Positions 55,918-64,000 of a stretch of DNA of 64,000 bases are shown here, piece by piece. The notes beneath the pieces are model-generated. The model was not told the DNA's origin, ran no database searches, and worked only from the letters and a program-made list of their open reading frames with translations. The position numbers were made by a program, and so were the translations under genes. Source of the DNA: Empedobacter brevis NBRC 14943 = ATCC 43319 (GTDB taxonomy: Bacteria > Bacteroidota > Bacteroidia > Flavobacteriales > Weeksellaceae); the NCBI RefSeq assembly GCF_000382425.1, contig NZ_KB908293.1:124001-188000 (forward strand). Direction: 5' to 3'. Numbering within the stretch: position 1 is the stretch's first letter; every line of letters starts with the position of its first letter.

Positions 55918-58900
55918 ATCTTGCCTGTACCTGTACACTTCCGGTATGTATTGGCTTATTTTGTTCTGTTTTTCGTCCGTCATATGAGATATTCAATTGC
56001 AAAAAACTTGTAATTTGTCGCTGCAGTTGCAATTGCCAAACAAAATTATTTCCGGCACGCAAACCTTCCATCATCTGATTTCCGACTACAGATTCCTGGT
56101 TTCCTGTAAATTTATTATTGATAAAACTAAAGCTTCCCAGCAGACTCATTTTATCCGAACTATTCCACTGGATTTCTGTTCCTAAATCGGATTGATGTAA
56201 TTGTTCTTCTCCCGAAACATTTTTTTTATTCTGATAATTATAAAACAACGACGTAACAATTGATTTTTCCGTCTGATATGTGATTTTTGGAGACAAACGT
56301 ATAGTATTCAATTTATATTGACGACTTAAAAACAATTCCGAATCGCTATTGATCACCATATATTCAGTGTCCAAACTCGCAATTAAATCCTGCAAAATTT
56401 TATACCGTGTCTGCAACAAATAACTATCTGAATCCCGGTATTCAGAACCTGTATAAACATATGTTTGAGATTGTTGTTGATTGTAAATAAAGTTTGAAGA
56501 CCATTTATATTGCGTTCCTTGATTAAAAAAAACAGAAGAGCGAATACTTCTTGTTTTACCCAAAATTTGAGATGAATTCGTAAAAGGATTCCATTCCAAT
56601 GTAGAACCTTCTTTCCGAAGAGAATTACTTGCCGAAATAGTTTGCTGAAACATCCAGCGGTTCCAAAACTCATTTTCAGTATTGAAAACCTGCTTTGGTC
56701 GAAAACGCAAGGTAAAATTGAACTGATTCTTATTTGTTTTTAGGTATTCAATCGTATTGGTATAGACACGAATATAATTCGCTTGATCAATAAATTCGGC
56801 CACTTCAAATTCATCAATTTGCTCGATCCCATCACCATTATAATCCGTCCATTTATAAATTCCCATTCCATCCGAGACCTTCACATATTGAAATTCCCGT
56901 TGCGGTTCCACTCCACTTCCAACCTCATAGTCAACATTTAATTGTAACCCCTGATTAAAAAAAGCTTTATACCATTTCACATTTCCGGTCATAAAGTCTT
57001 CATTTGAAGTTTCTAAAAACTGATAATTTACTCTTCTGTAATGGAAATTCAAACTCAATTGATGATTTGGTTTTTGAATTAAAGTAGAATTAAAAATAGC
57101 TCCTTTACTTTGTTGAATATTTTGCCAGGCTCCTAAACGAACCGAATCATCTTGTCTCTGATAAACTGTCAGATCAATTTTATGTCCAATAGAATCTGCA
57201 AAACCTCCTTTCACCTGAAATTCATTCCACTTAAAACTCAAGTTCGATTTTTGATTCAATGTCAAATCATCCATCTCATTATTTTCACCCCAAACACGAG
57301 CACCAACCCAGAATTTAGTTCCGATTTTACGTTTTCCATCTACCATATAACGTGAAAAATTGGTGTTCTGAAGCGTTGCTTTCGTGGATAAAATATTCGC
57401 TTGAGCAATAATTTCATCTTTCGATGTTTTATAATTGGCATCAAGTTGATTTCTTACTCCTTTATACAAACCTGCATTTTCAAGATAATCCAACTTATAT
57501 TGTGCCGTAAATTTTTCTTTCCAAGCCGAATGAATTTTTGCTGTCATAAAATTCTGATTGACTCCGCTTAATTCTTGTTCTAAATTAAAATCACGTGCAA
57601 ATTCAACAGCACGCAGACGTTCAGCACTTTTATAATTTTTATGAATATAATTCCATTCTGCGTAAGGCGTAATTTTCCAGTCCTTAAAAGAAAACGTTTT
57701 TTCTCCATATACCCGTGTCGCTAAGCCGGAATTGTTCGCATCATCAATCGAAGAAAATAAATTCTGATCATAATTACTCAATCCTAAATTAAAACCAATA
57801 TTTCCATTATTTTTTAATTGATATTGACCATTCAATGTATAAATCTGTAATTTTTTAGGGGAAATCAATTGTTTAATTGGTTCATAATCTCCTTGCAAAA
57901 CACCTGCAATTGGTTCATTGTATTGAAAAACTTTTCCGTTTTGATTTGCATTTATTTGCCGGTAATTTCCCTGATTTGCTCCAACATATGTAAAAGCAAC
58001 CTGATACAATTCGTCAGTTGGATCAGTCGAATATTCAAAAATATCGAAGCCGTTTAAACTTAGTTTTCGGTATAAAATTTTGTTTGAATCATACGTTGTT
58101 TTTTCAGCAGAAACAGTATACATCTTGTCCGGATCGTTTCCGGCATTTGCCAAGATTTGTTTTTCCTGATCTGTTAAATCATTTCCAAGCGAATTATTTT
58201 TAGAATCTCCTTGAGAAAAGAAAAAACCTGATAACTTTAATCGTTCCGATTCATATTCAGCACCTCCGTAAAGCAAAACCTGGGAATAATTGCGAGAATT
58301 ATATAAGTATTCAACATTAATACGGGTATTGGCTGTAATCAATCGACTTGAAGTGAAGGAAATTTCTCCTGTATTGTAATTTATCACATAATCATTCTGC
58401 TCTCCACGTTCCAGTAAAACACCATCTATATATACTTTTTCACTTCCTGAAATAATGATTACATATAGTTCATTATTCTTTCCTGAAAGTCGGTAAGGTC
58501 CTTGATTTCCGTCTTGTCCAACAAAATTAACCCGCATAAATTCGCCTCGCGTAATACTTCCTGAAGCAAAAATATTCGTTGAAGACTGCTCTCCTTTTAG
58601 TTGTGTAGACAATTGCAGTCCTGTAACCTTTTGATTGAATGGATTAAAAAAATCTCGTTCTTGTGATGTATTAATATCAATATGACCGGCACGAATTTTA
58701 GAATTTTTATTGGCTAATTCGATGTATACTTTATCAAATTCCTGTAGATTTTGTGTATAACCATCAGATTCTATCGGTACATTATTATCCGCAATGGCTG
58801 CGCTCACTGTAATATCATCGGACAATTTCCCTGATAATTCTAAATCCAACGAAGACTGGACGGAAGCACTTTGATTATTTCCAAAACGAATGCCTCGTAC

Positions 58901-59335
58901 CATCGAACCTTTACTGTTCAGCCCATCAAAAACATCTTTCGTTGATTGTTTTGAATTTGGTTCTATTTGATGAAAAATATCAACAGGTTTTGCATCATGA
59001 ACAATGATGTTCGGATTTTTTGCATAAAAAACTGATTCAGCTAATTTAGGGTTCACGAAATACTGAATCTTTACCATTTGCTTTGCTAAAGAAGAGTCGA
59101 AATAGATTTCATTTCGTTCAACATTAATGGTATAAAAGTCTTTCGGAATTAAATTTCCGGCAGAATCTAAAACCTGAAATTTTTCGGCAAGAATTCCTTT
59201 GTTTAGTAGTTGTATGGTATCTGAAATCTGAACAGAATCTTGTCTATAATTTGGATTTTTCCACCCAAAGTTTTGCGCCGAGACAAAACTGTTCGCTAAC
59301 CATACACTCAGGAAGAATAGAACTCGAAACTGCAA
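55913..59335 (-). CDS. Large outer-membrane beta-barrel protein of unknown function
   Basis: An 1140-residue exported protein (signal peptide to about 20, NSFVSAQ). Residues about 20-130 form a beta-rich N-domain (DSVQISDTIQLLNKG, FYTINVERNEIYFD). A conserved block follows (about 135-230: VRGIRFGNNQSASVQSSLDL, then GKLSDDITVSAAIADNNVPIE, then EFDKVYIELAN), and the remaining 900 residues are strand-turn-strand repeats ending QVQARF, typical of a big barrel. The block recurs in Bacteroidota proteins of unknown function. A segment YNGDGIEQIDEFEVAEF near residue 855 resembles a calcium-binding EF-type turn. The start is TTG at 59335; no ATG fits. Function cannot be assigned. Confidence 0.72.
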   Translation of the reverse strand: MQFRVLFFLSVWLANSFVSAQNFGWKNPNYRQDSVQISDTIQLLNKGILAEKFQVLDSAGNLIPKDFYTINVERNEIYFDSSLAKQMVKIQYFVNPKLAESVFYAKNPNIIVHDAKPVDIFHQIEPNSKQSTKDVFDGLNSKGSMVRGIRFGNNQSASVQSSLDLELSGKLSDDITVSAAIADNNVPIESDGYTQNLQEFDKVYIELANKNSKIRAGHIDINTSQERDFFNPFNQKVTGLQLSTQLKGEQSSTNIFASGSITRGEFMRVNFVGQDGNQGPYRLSGKNNELYVIIISGSEKVYIDGVLLERGEQNDYVINYNTGEISFTSSRLITANTRINVEYLYNSRNYSQVLLYGGAEYESERLKLSGFFFSQGDSKNNSLGNDLTDQEKQILANAGNDPDKMYTVSAEKTTYDSNKILYRKLSLNGFDIFEYSTDPTDELYQVAFTYVGANQGNYRQINANQNGKVFQYNEPIAGVLQGDYEPIKQLISPKKLQIYTLNGQYQLKNNGNIGFNLGLSNYDQNLFSSIDDANNSGLATRVYGEKTFSFKDWKITPYAEWNYIHKNYKSAERLRAVEFARDFNLEQELSGVNQNFMTAKIHSAWKEKFTAQYKLDYLENAGLYKGVRNQLDANYKTSKDEIIAQANILSTKATLQNTNFSRYMVDGKRKIGTKFWVGARVWGENNEMDDLTLNQKSNLSFKWNEFQVKGGFADSIGHKIDLTVYQRQDDSVRLGAWQNIQQSKGAIFNSTLIQKPNHQLSLNFHYRRVNYQFLETSNEDFMTGNVKWYKAFFNQGLQLNVDYEVGSGVEPQREFQYVKVSDGMGIYKWTDYNGDGIEQIDEFEVAEFIDQANYIRVYTNTIEYLKTNKNQFNFTLRFRPKQVFNTENEFWNRWMFQQTISASNSLRKEGSTLEWNPFTNSSQILGKTRSIRSSVFFNQGTQYKWSSNFIYNQQQSQTYVYTGSEYRDSDSYLLQTRYKILQDLIASLDTEYMVINSDSELFLSRQYKLNTIRLSPKITYQTEKSIVTSLFYNYQNKKNVSGEEQLHQSDLGTEIQWNSSDKMSLLGSFSFINNKFTGNQESVVGNQMMEGLRAGNNFVWQLQLQRQITSFLQLNISYDGRKTEQNKPIHTGSVQVQARF

Positions 59336-59388
59336 AAGATTTTTATAGAATAACGAAAAAAAATAATTAAAATTTTAAGGAAGCTTTT

Positions 59389-60435
59389 TTACAATATTAT
59401 CTCTAGGGCTTCCATTACTCCTTCTTGGTTATCATCTTTTGCTAAGACAACTGCATTTCCTTCTCCATAAGGCTTATACCTTTGCATAAAATCTTCTGAT
59501 TTGAATAAACCAATTGTCTTAGAAGGCGCTGCACTACTAAGGTGCATCATTCCTGAATCTGCTGCAATTACAACTTCACAATTAAACATAACAGATGCAA
59601 TTTCACGAACATCTTTACTATAATATTCCGGTAATTTATGTGTTAACATCGAAATATTTTCAACCGGAAGTATTTCAATTAAATTATATTCTTCAGCATA
59701 TTTAGGGTAAAATAAATTGTAAAACTCTGTCCACCATTCTTCATTGTAACATTTTGCACCAGTTGCAAAAGTGAAAAAAGCGATTGTTTTCTTAGAAGAG
59801 TTTTCAGTAATTTCTTCCAACATTTTTTTGCCTTTTTCTATTTCTCTTTCACTTAACTGTATATTTTGTTGAGGAACTGCCTCTTTTCGCTCTTTCCCAT
59901 CAAATAACTCCAAAAACTTTCTGAATTGATAAACAGGATATTGCGCTTGATGCAACTGATTTTCTTGTGTTGTATCGGCAATAAACTCATCTCCAAAAAG
60001 CTTATATTTAGAATTAGCAAAAGAAGTAGAAAGACGTCCGGATGAAGATTGTTTGTCTACGTTAATCACCAAATCATATTTCTTCCTTTTTATCTTCAAC
60101 CAAACTTTGATGTAGCTTGCTAAGTCCTTAAAAGGTTTTTTGGGTAATTCAATAATTTGATCGATTTGAGGATAATTTTCGAAAACAATAGGAGCTACCT
60201 TTCCTTTTACAAACAAATCTATTTTTACCTTTGGATTAAACTGTATAATTTCCTGAACAAGAGGAGTTATCAACAAGGTATTTCCCAAACGTTGATTAGG
60301 CCGGTTAATTAGAACTCGTTCGATTTTTATTGACTCACTCTTGTTAATATTTTCAAGCGAACCTTTCCCAATACCACCTGTTAAACCACGCATAATTTTG
60401 CGTCTATACACGTTTATTTTTTGTTTAAAACTCAT
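59389..60435 (-). CDS. Glycosyltransferase family 9 (heptosyltransferase-like)
   Basis: A 348-residue GT-B enzyme of family 9, which adds heptose or other sugars to the lipopolysaccharide core in the cytoplasm. The N-terminal domain contains VLINRPNQRLGNTLLITPLVQE, the family start, and IDLFVKGKVAPIVFENYPQIDQIIELP. The C-terminal domain has FFTFATGAKCYNEEWW and the nucleotide-sugar site VVIAADSGMMHLSSAAPSKTIGLF. It stands alone on the reverse strand, downstream of the SDR gene but separated from it by a terminator. The sugar is not certain. Confidence 0.88.
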   Translation of the reverse strand: MSFKQKINVYRRKIMRGLTGGIGKGSLENINKSESIKIERVLINRPNQRLGNTLLITPLVQEIIQFNPKVKIDLFVKGKVAPIVFENYPQIDQIIELPKKPFKDLASYIKVWLKIKRKKYDLVINVDKQSSSGRLSTSFANSKYKLFGDEFIADTTQENQLHQAQYPVYQFRKFLELFDGKERKEAVPQQNIQLSEREIEKGKKMLEEITENSSKKTIAFFTFATGAKCYNEEWWTEFYNLFYPKYAEEYNLIEILPVENISMLTHKLPEYYSKDVREIASVMFNCEVVIAADSGMMHLSSAAPSKTIGLFKSEDFMQRYKPYGEGNAVVLAKDDNQEGVMEALEIIL

Positions 60436-60531
60436 TGTTATTTATTAAAAATAATATCCAAAAACAGACTAATTTTCAGATTACTAATCTATGTATTCTA
60501 GCGATGAAAATAAAATCTTTTTTCAACAAAA

Positions 60532-60554
60532 AAAGACCTCTAAATGAGGTCTTT
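60532..60554 (-). terminator. Terminator of the SH3-SDR operon
   Basis: Stem AAAGACCTC / GAGGTCTTT with a five-base loop and an A run that becomes a T run on the reverse strand, directly after the SDR stop. Confidence 0.8.
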
Positions 60555-60557
60555 ATA

Positions 60558-61262
60558 TTACTTCGTCTTTGTGGGACGTACTTCTATTTTACTTGGTAAA
60601 ACGTTTGGGTTCATTTTCAATAAATCAACGACCATCTGCCCTAAATCTTCTGGTTGAATTTTCCAGGCATCTTCTTCATTTGGAACATGACCATTAAAAT
60701 GAGAAGTCACAGAGCCAGGCATAATCGTAGTACATTTGATATCGTAATTCCGTAAATCAAGCATAGCTGCTTGTGTAAAACCTACTACTCCAAACTTTGA
60801 CGCATTGTATCCTGCTCCATTCGCAAAGAAATTTGTTCCCGCCAAAGACGCAATCGAAATATAATACCCTTTTGATACTTTTAACGCTTCAACAGATGCT
60901 TTCATTGTATGAAAAACGCCTGTCAAATTCGTGTCAATCATAGCATGCCAATCCTCTAAAGATAATTCATCAACAGGTGCAAATTTTCCCAATCCGGCAT
61001 TTGCTATTACCACATCCAGATGTCCGAACGCAGCAATAATCTGTTCCACTGCATTTTGTTCATCTTCAAAATGTCTTACATCCGACTGAATAGCTAAAAC
61101 ATTTTGATTTCCTAAGTAATGACGCGCTTTTTCTACATCATCAATATTTCGTCCGGAAATAGCAACTTTAATTCCATTTTCTAATAAAGCTTTCGCAATT
61201 CCTAACCCGATTCCTTTTGTTCCGCCTGTTATATAAGCGACTTTACTTTCTATATTTTGCAT
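60558..61262 (-). CDS. SDR-family oxidoreductase
   Basis: A 234-residue classical short-chain dehydrogenase. The cofactor motif is TGGTKGIG (12-19), NAG is at 88-90, and the catalytic residues are Ser139, Tyr152 and Lys156 (YNASK). It resembles 3-oxoacyl-ACP reductase-like or sepiapterin-like SDRs; the substrate is unknown. It starts 12 bases after the second SH3-domain gene and is the last gene of that operon. Confidence 0.9.
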   Translation of the reverse strand: MQNIESKVAYITGGTKGIGLGIAKALLENGIKVAISGRNIDDVEKARHYLGNQNVLAIQSDVRHFEDEQNAVEQIIAAFGHLDVVIANAGLGKFAPVDELSLEDWHAMIDTNLTGVFHTMKASVEALKVSKGYYISIASLAGTNFFANGAGYNASKFGVVGFTQAAMLDLRNYDIKCTTIMPGSVTSHFNGHVPNEEDAWKIQPEDLGQMVVDLLKMNPNVLPSKIEVRPTKTK

Positions 61263-61274
61263 AGTATTTATTCA

Positions 61275-62048
61275 TTATTCTTGTTGTAACCAATTCCATT
61301 TATTATTCTTCCAGAAGATAAATCCTCCTCCGCAAGCTTCCGATTCATGGATGTAAAACGCATCATAATTTAATTTGACAATTTCATTTTTCGGAACATC
61401 TTTAAATGCTCTGAAATCCTCTTCATAATTTGACCAAAGTGGTGTTCCTTTTGAAACTTTATATAAAATAGGCAAACTATAATCTTCGATTTCAAAAGGA
61501 TCTTTTGTTCCTCCTAATCCATAAATCTGACTTCCATTTTTTTGATGATTAAGAATCATGATTCTAACATTCCCTTTTGGATCTATCATTCGGAATAAAT
61601 CATCTTCTATCGTATCTCCAAAAAAATCACCCTTTATCGCAAAAACATCAAAAGAAGTTGCTAAATAGTAATCTTTAAGCGCTGGGTATTTCGCGATTAT
61701 TCTTTCATTTTGATGAATAAATTCCTCCTTTGAAGTTAAAAAACCGTCAAAAGCATAATATTTATTTGTATCAATCGGAAAAGTTAAATCATCATCTACA
61801 AGCACTTGAAAATTATTTCCTGCAATTTTCACCCAATTCCCTTCAATATTTTTTCCATTATCCACAACTGAATAAGGTGCCAATTTATTTTCTACTTTTA
61901 CAGAAGATCCATATGGAATTTTTCCTATTCGTTTTCCATTTGGTTTATCTCTGACGATTAAACCACTCGGAGCTGTCACATAATAATCTGTTTGTGAGAA
62001 GACATAAGAAGAAAAGACGATAAAACACAAGAACAAACTTTTTTTCAT
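61275..62048 (-). CDS. Exported SH3-domain protein (copy 2)
   Basis: A 257-residue exported protein (signal peptide ending YVFSQ at about 19) with an N-terminal bacterial SH3 domain (about 20-85: YYVTAPSGLIVRDKPNGKRIGKIPYGSSVKV). The rest (about 90-257) is a beta-rich domain of unknown family with FAIKGDFFGD and QIYGLGGTKDPFEI. It is a tandem paralogue of the next gene upstream and is 13 bases from it. Bacterial SH3 domains bind cell-wall peptides or metal; the role here is unknown. Confidence 0.78.
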   Translation of the reverse strand: MKKSLFLCFIVFSSYVFSQTDYYVTAPSGLIVRDKPNGKRIGKIPYGSSVKVENKLAPYSVVDNGKNIEGNWVKIAGNNFQVLVDDDLTFPIDTNKYYAFDGFLTSKEEFIHQNERIIAKYPALKDYYLATSFDVFAIKGDFFGDTIEDDLFRMIDPKGNVRIMILNHQKNGSQIYGLGGTKDPFEIEDYSLPILYKVSKGTPLWSNYEEDFRAFKDVPKNEIVKLNYDAFYIHESEACGGGFIFWKNNKWNWLQQE

Positions 62049-62061
62049 AGATTAATTTTGG

Positions 62062-62838
62062 TTATTTTTGGTTGAGCCAGTTCCATTTACCGTCTTTTCG
62101 GTAAATAAAACCACCTTCTTTTGCATTATCCTGATGCACATAAATCGCATCATAGTCTAAAGTTACAATTTCATTTTTAGAAACACCATTTAAATTTCGT
62201 TTTACTCCATCTTTATAATTCGAATAAAGAGGTGTTCCTTTTGGGATCATCATCAAGGTTCCGAAATCATAATTTGTAATTTTAAACGGATCTTTCGCTC
62301 CTCCCAGACCATAAATCTGACTTCCTTTTTTCTGATTATTTACAATAAACAAACGGACATTTCCCTTTGTATCAATCATTCTGTATAGATAATCAACTAC
62401 TCCATCACCAAAAAAATCACCTTTTATCGCAAAACATTTGTAAGCTGTCGCCAAATAGAATTCGTTAAAAGCAGGATGTGTAGAAATTTCTTTTTCGAAT
62501 TGATTGATAAAATTTTGCTGCGTAATCAGATAACCGCTGAACGAGTACAAATCGTTTTGTAAAATAGAATCATTAATCCCTTCGTCAAGAACTAATTTTG
62601 ATGAATTTACATCTAACTTCATCCAATTTCCATTTTTTGCTTTCCCATTATCTAAAATAGAAAAAGCTTCTCCTTTTTCTTTTATTTTTACAGGGTAGCC
62701 ATACGGAATTTTTCCTACTCTTTTTCCGTTCGGACTTGTTCTAACGGTTAACCCTTCCGGAGCTATAACTTGATAAATTTCTTGCGAAAACACAACAGAA
62801 CTCATCATTAAAATGAATCCAAAAAACATTTTTTTCAT
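62062..62838 (-). CDS. Exported SH3-domain protein (copy 1)
   Basis: A 258-residue paralogue of the protein at 61275 (signal peptide ending VVFSQ; SH3 domain with IAPEGLTVRTSPNGKRVGKIPYG; shared FAIKGDFFGD and QIYGLGGAKDPFKI). It is the first gene of a three-gene operon SH3-SH3-SDR. The pair arose by tandem duplication and has diverged to roughly half identity, so both copies are probably kept by selection. The function is unknown. Confidence 0.78.
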   Translation of the reverse strand: MKKMFFGFILMMSSVVFSQEIYQVIAPEGLTVRTSPNGKRVGKIPYGYPVKIKEKGEAFSILDNGKAKNGNWMKLDVNSSKLVLDEGINDSILQNDLYSFSGYLITQQNFINQFEKEISTHPAFNEFYLATAYKCFAIKGDFFGDGVVDYLYRMIDTKGNVRLFIVNNQKKGSQIYGLGGAKDPFKITNYDFGTLMMIPKGTPLYSNYKDGVKRNLNGVSKNEIVTLDYDAIYVHQDNAKEGGFIYRKDGKWNWLNQK

Positions 62839-62849
62839 ACTGTAAAATT

Positions 62850-62879
62850 AAAAAGCTTCAAGATATCCTGAAGCTTTTT
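62850..62879 (-). terminator. Terminator of the enoyl-CoA hydratase gene
   Basis: Stem AAAAAGCTTCA / TGAAGCTTTTT with an eight-base loop, 24 bases after the stop codon of the hydratase on the reverse strand. Confidence 0.85.
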
Positions 62880-62903
62880 ATAAACATTTATTTTTAAGAC
62901 CAA

Positions 62904-63680
62904 TTACTTAAAGTTCGGTTTTCTTTTCTCCACAAAAGCAGTAGTTCCTTCTCTGAAATCTTCTTCATCGAATAAATTTCCAAAACTTTCAATTTCAATC
63001 TCAAAGCCATTGTCTCTGTCTGATGCATTAATCGCTTTGATTGCGTGACGAATTGCAACAGATGAATTTTTAGAAATTTTAGAAGCGATTTCTTTTGCCC
63101 GGTTAATCAATTCTGATTGCTCTACCACTTCATTTACCAAACCTATTTCATAAGCACGCTCTGCTGTAAACATATCTGCTGTCATAATTGCCTGCATCGC
63201 TCGACCTTTGCCTATCAATTTTGGTAAACGCTGCGTTCCTCCATATCCCGGGATCAATCCTAATGTAACTTCCGGCAAACCTAATTTAGCATTCGTAGAA
63301 GCAATACGGAAATGAGATGCCATTGCCAACTCTAATCCTCCTCCCAATGCAAAACCATTAATAGCCGCAATAACAGGTTTTTTGAAATCTTCAATTTTAT
63401 CAAAGACATTTTCTTGGCCTTTAGCAGCCAATTGTTCTCCCTGGCGGCCATCAAAGTCTGCAAATTCCTTGATATCTGCACCTGCAACAAAAGATTTTTC
63501 TCCGGCACCTGTTAAGATGACCACTCGAATATTCGAATCAAAATCAGCATCTGTTAAGAAGTTTGAAATGTCATCTAACAAATCTTTATTCAGGGCATTC
63601 AACGCTTGAGGACGGTTTAAAGTCACTAAAGCAATTTTATTTTCTACTTCAACAATAAGATTGTTATAATTATATTCCAT
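62904..63680 (-). CDS. Enoyl-CoA hydratase/isomerase family protein
   Basis: A 258-residue crotonase-fold enzyme. The oxyanion-hole segment is SFVAGADIKEF (63-73), the second is NGFALGGGLELAMA with Glu117, and LPEVTLGLIPGYGGTQRL carries Glu137. Both catalytic glutamates of true hydratases are present, so it should hydrate short-chain trans-2-enoyl-CoA in beta-oxidation or butyrate-type metabolism. It is monocistronic, with a -7 box 24 bases upstream of the start. Confidence 0.92.
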   Translation of the reverse strand: MEYNYNNLIVEVENKIALVTLNRPQALNALNKDLLDDISNFLTDADFDSNIRVVILTGAGEKSFVAGADIKEFADFDGRQGEQLAAKGQENVFDKIEDFKKPVIAAINGFALGGGLELAMASHFRIASTNAKLGLPEVTLGLIPGYGGTQRLPKLIGKGRAMQAIMTADMFTAERAYEIGLVNEVVEQSELINRAKEIASKISKNSSVAIRHAIKAINASDRDNGFEIEIESFGNLFDEEDFREGTTAFVEKRKPNFK

Positions 63681-63703
63681 TTTGTTTGTGTTTTATTACT
63701 ACC

Positions 63704-63711
63704 CAAATTTA
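63704..63711 (-). promoter_or_regulatory. -7 promoter box of the hydratase gene
   Basis: Reverse-strand TAAATTTG matches TAnnTTTG, 24 bases before the hydratase ATG. Confidence 0.45.
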
Positions 63712-63735
63712 CTAAATACTTTCAATTCTTTAAAT

Positions 63736-63743
63736 TATATTTG
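63736..63743 (+). promoter_or_regulatory. -7 promoter box of the last, cut-off gene
   Basis: TATATTTG matches TAnnTTTG, 26 bases before the ATG at 63769; it faces the hydratase box across 25 bases. Confidence 0.45.
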
Positions 63744-63768
63744 TTCTATCAAGAACACAATATTACTT

Positions 63769-64000
63769 ATGAAAAAAATTTTACTCGTTTTTACTCTATT
63801 TATTATTTCGAATGGTTTTGCGCAAATAGATTCACAAACAGATAAGGAAGCAATAAAAGAACTTTACAAAAAACTGGGTCGTTATGAGGAAGGCTATTTT
63901 AATTCACCTCTTAATCTTATTTATGGTATTACAACAGAAGAATTTGAAGGAGTAAACCGTGTAACAAAAATAAATCTACCTGAAAGTCATTCATTTACAA
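63769..64000 (+). CDS. Hypothetical secreted protein, N-terminal part (cut by window edge)
   Basis: An ATG at 63769 opens a frame that runs to the window end (77 residues). It starts with a clear signal peptide (MKKILLVFTLFIISNGFAQ) and continues with a helical, charged stretch (DKEAIKELYKKLGRYEEGYF). Too little is visible to name a family. It is divergent from the enoyl-CoA hydratase gene and has its own -7 box. Confidence 0.65.
   Translation, partial: MKKILLVFTLFIISNGFAQIDSQTDKEAIKELYKKLGRYEEGYFNSPLNLIYGITTEEFEGVNRVTKINLPESHSFT

Overview
The window is AT-rich chromosomal DNA of a Bacteroidota bacterium, most likely a flavobacterium of the Weeksellaceae type (an inference; no rRNA is present). 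Supporting signs are three SusC/SusD pairs, several other TonB-dependent receptors, a DUF5689 lipoprotein, MG2/plug proteins, a mevalonate-pathway gene, a monomeric NADP isocitrate dehydrogenase, and many Bacteroidota -7 promoter boxes (TAnnTTTG). No phage, insertion sequence, CRISPR array or integrase gene was seen.

Layout. 0-9.5 kb is housekeeping: a cut-off glycosyltransferase and a flippase, a HAD nucleotidase, a LURP-one-like protein, an unusual tRNA-Arg(ACG), two small membrane proteins, a PfkB kinase, hisS, and a recF-dciA-hydrolase operon. 9.5-32.2 kb is dominated by nutrient uptake: SusCD pair 1 (with an odd plug), a DUF5689 lipoprotein plus 910-aa receptor divergent from an exported endonuclease/exonuclease/phosphatase (EEP) enzyme and trpA, then tyrS and two paralogous SusCD pairs (2 and 3) in tandem. 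32.5-36.3 kb holds corA, an epimerase, mvaD and a DUF4184 gene whose N-terminus is cut by an in-frame TGA. 36.3-42.7 kb is the most interesting locus: AraC regulator, pilin-like subunit, PapD-like chaperone, two-domain tip protein and a large usher-like outer-membrane protein, all on one strand. 42.8-48.1 kb returns to metabolism: deoC with an Lrp regulator, a second EEP protein, icd and a CBS protein. 48.3-55.9 kb is a local family of MG2/plug proteins without a barrel (two intact, one wrecked) around an outer-membrane beta-barrel protein. 55.9-64 kb has a 1140-aa outer-membrane protein, a GT9 glycosyltransferase, an SDR, twin SH3-domain proteins, an enoyl-CoA hydratase and a cut-off secreted protein.

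How the genes work together. The SusCD pairs and other receptors import unknown nutrients; no glycoside hydrolases are adjacent, so substrates cannot be read from context. The 36-42 kb cluster reads as a complete chaperone-usher-like fibre assembly line with its own regulator: subunit, chaperone carrying the two PapD anchor residues, tip protein whose C-terminal half is homologous to the subunit, and an outer-membrane protein with the N-domain / barrel / two C-terminal beta-domains plan of an usher. That is the best candidate here for a poorly described system. All functional statements come from motif recognition; no database search was possible.
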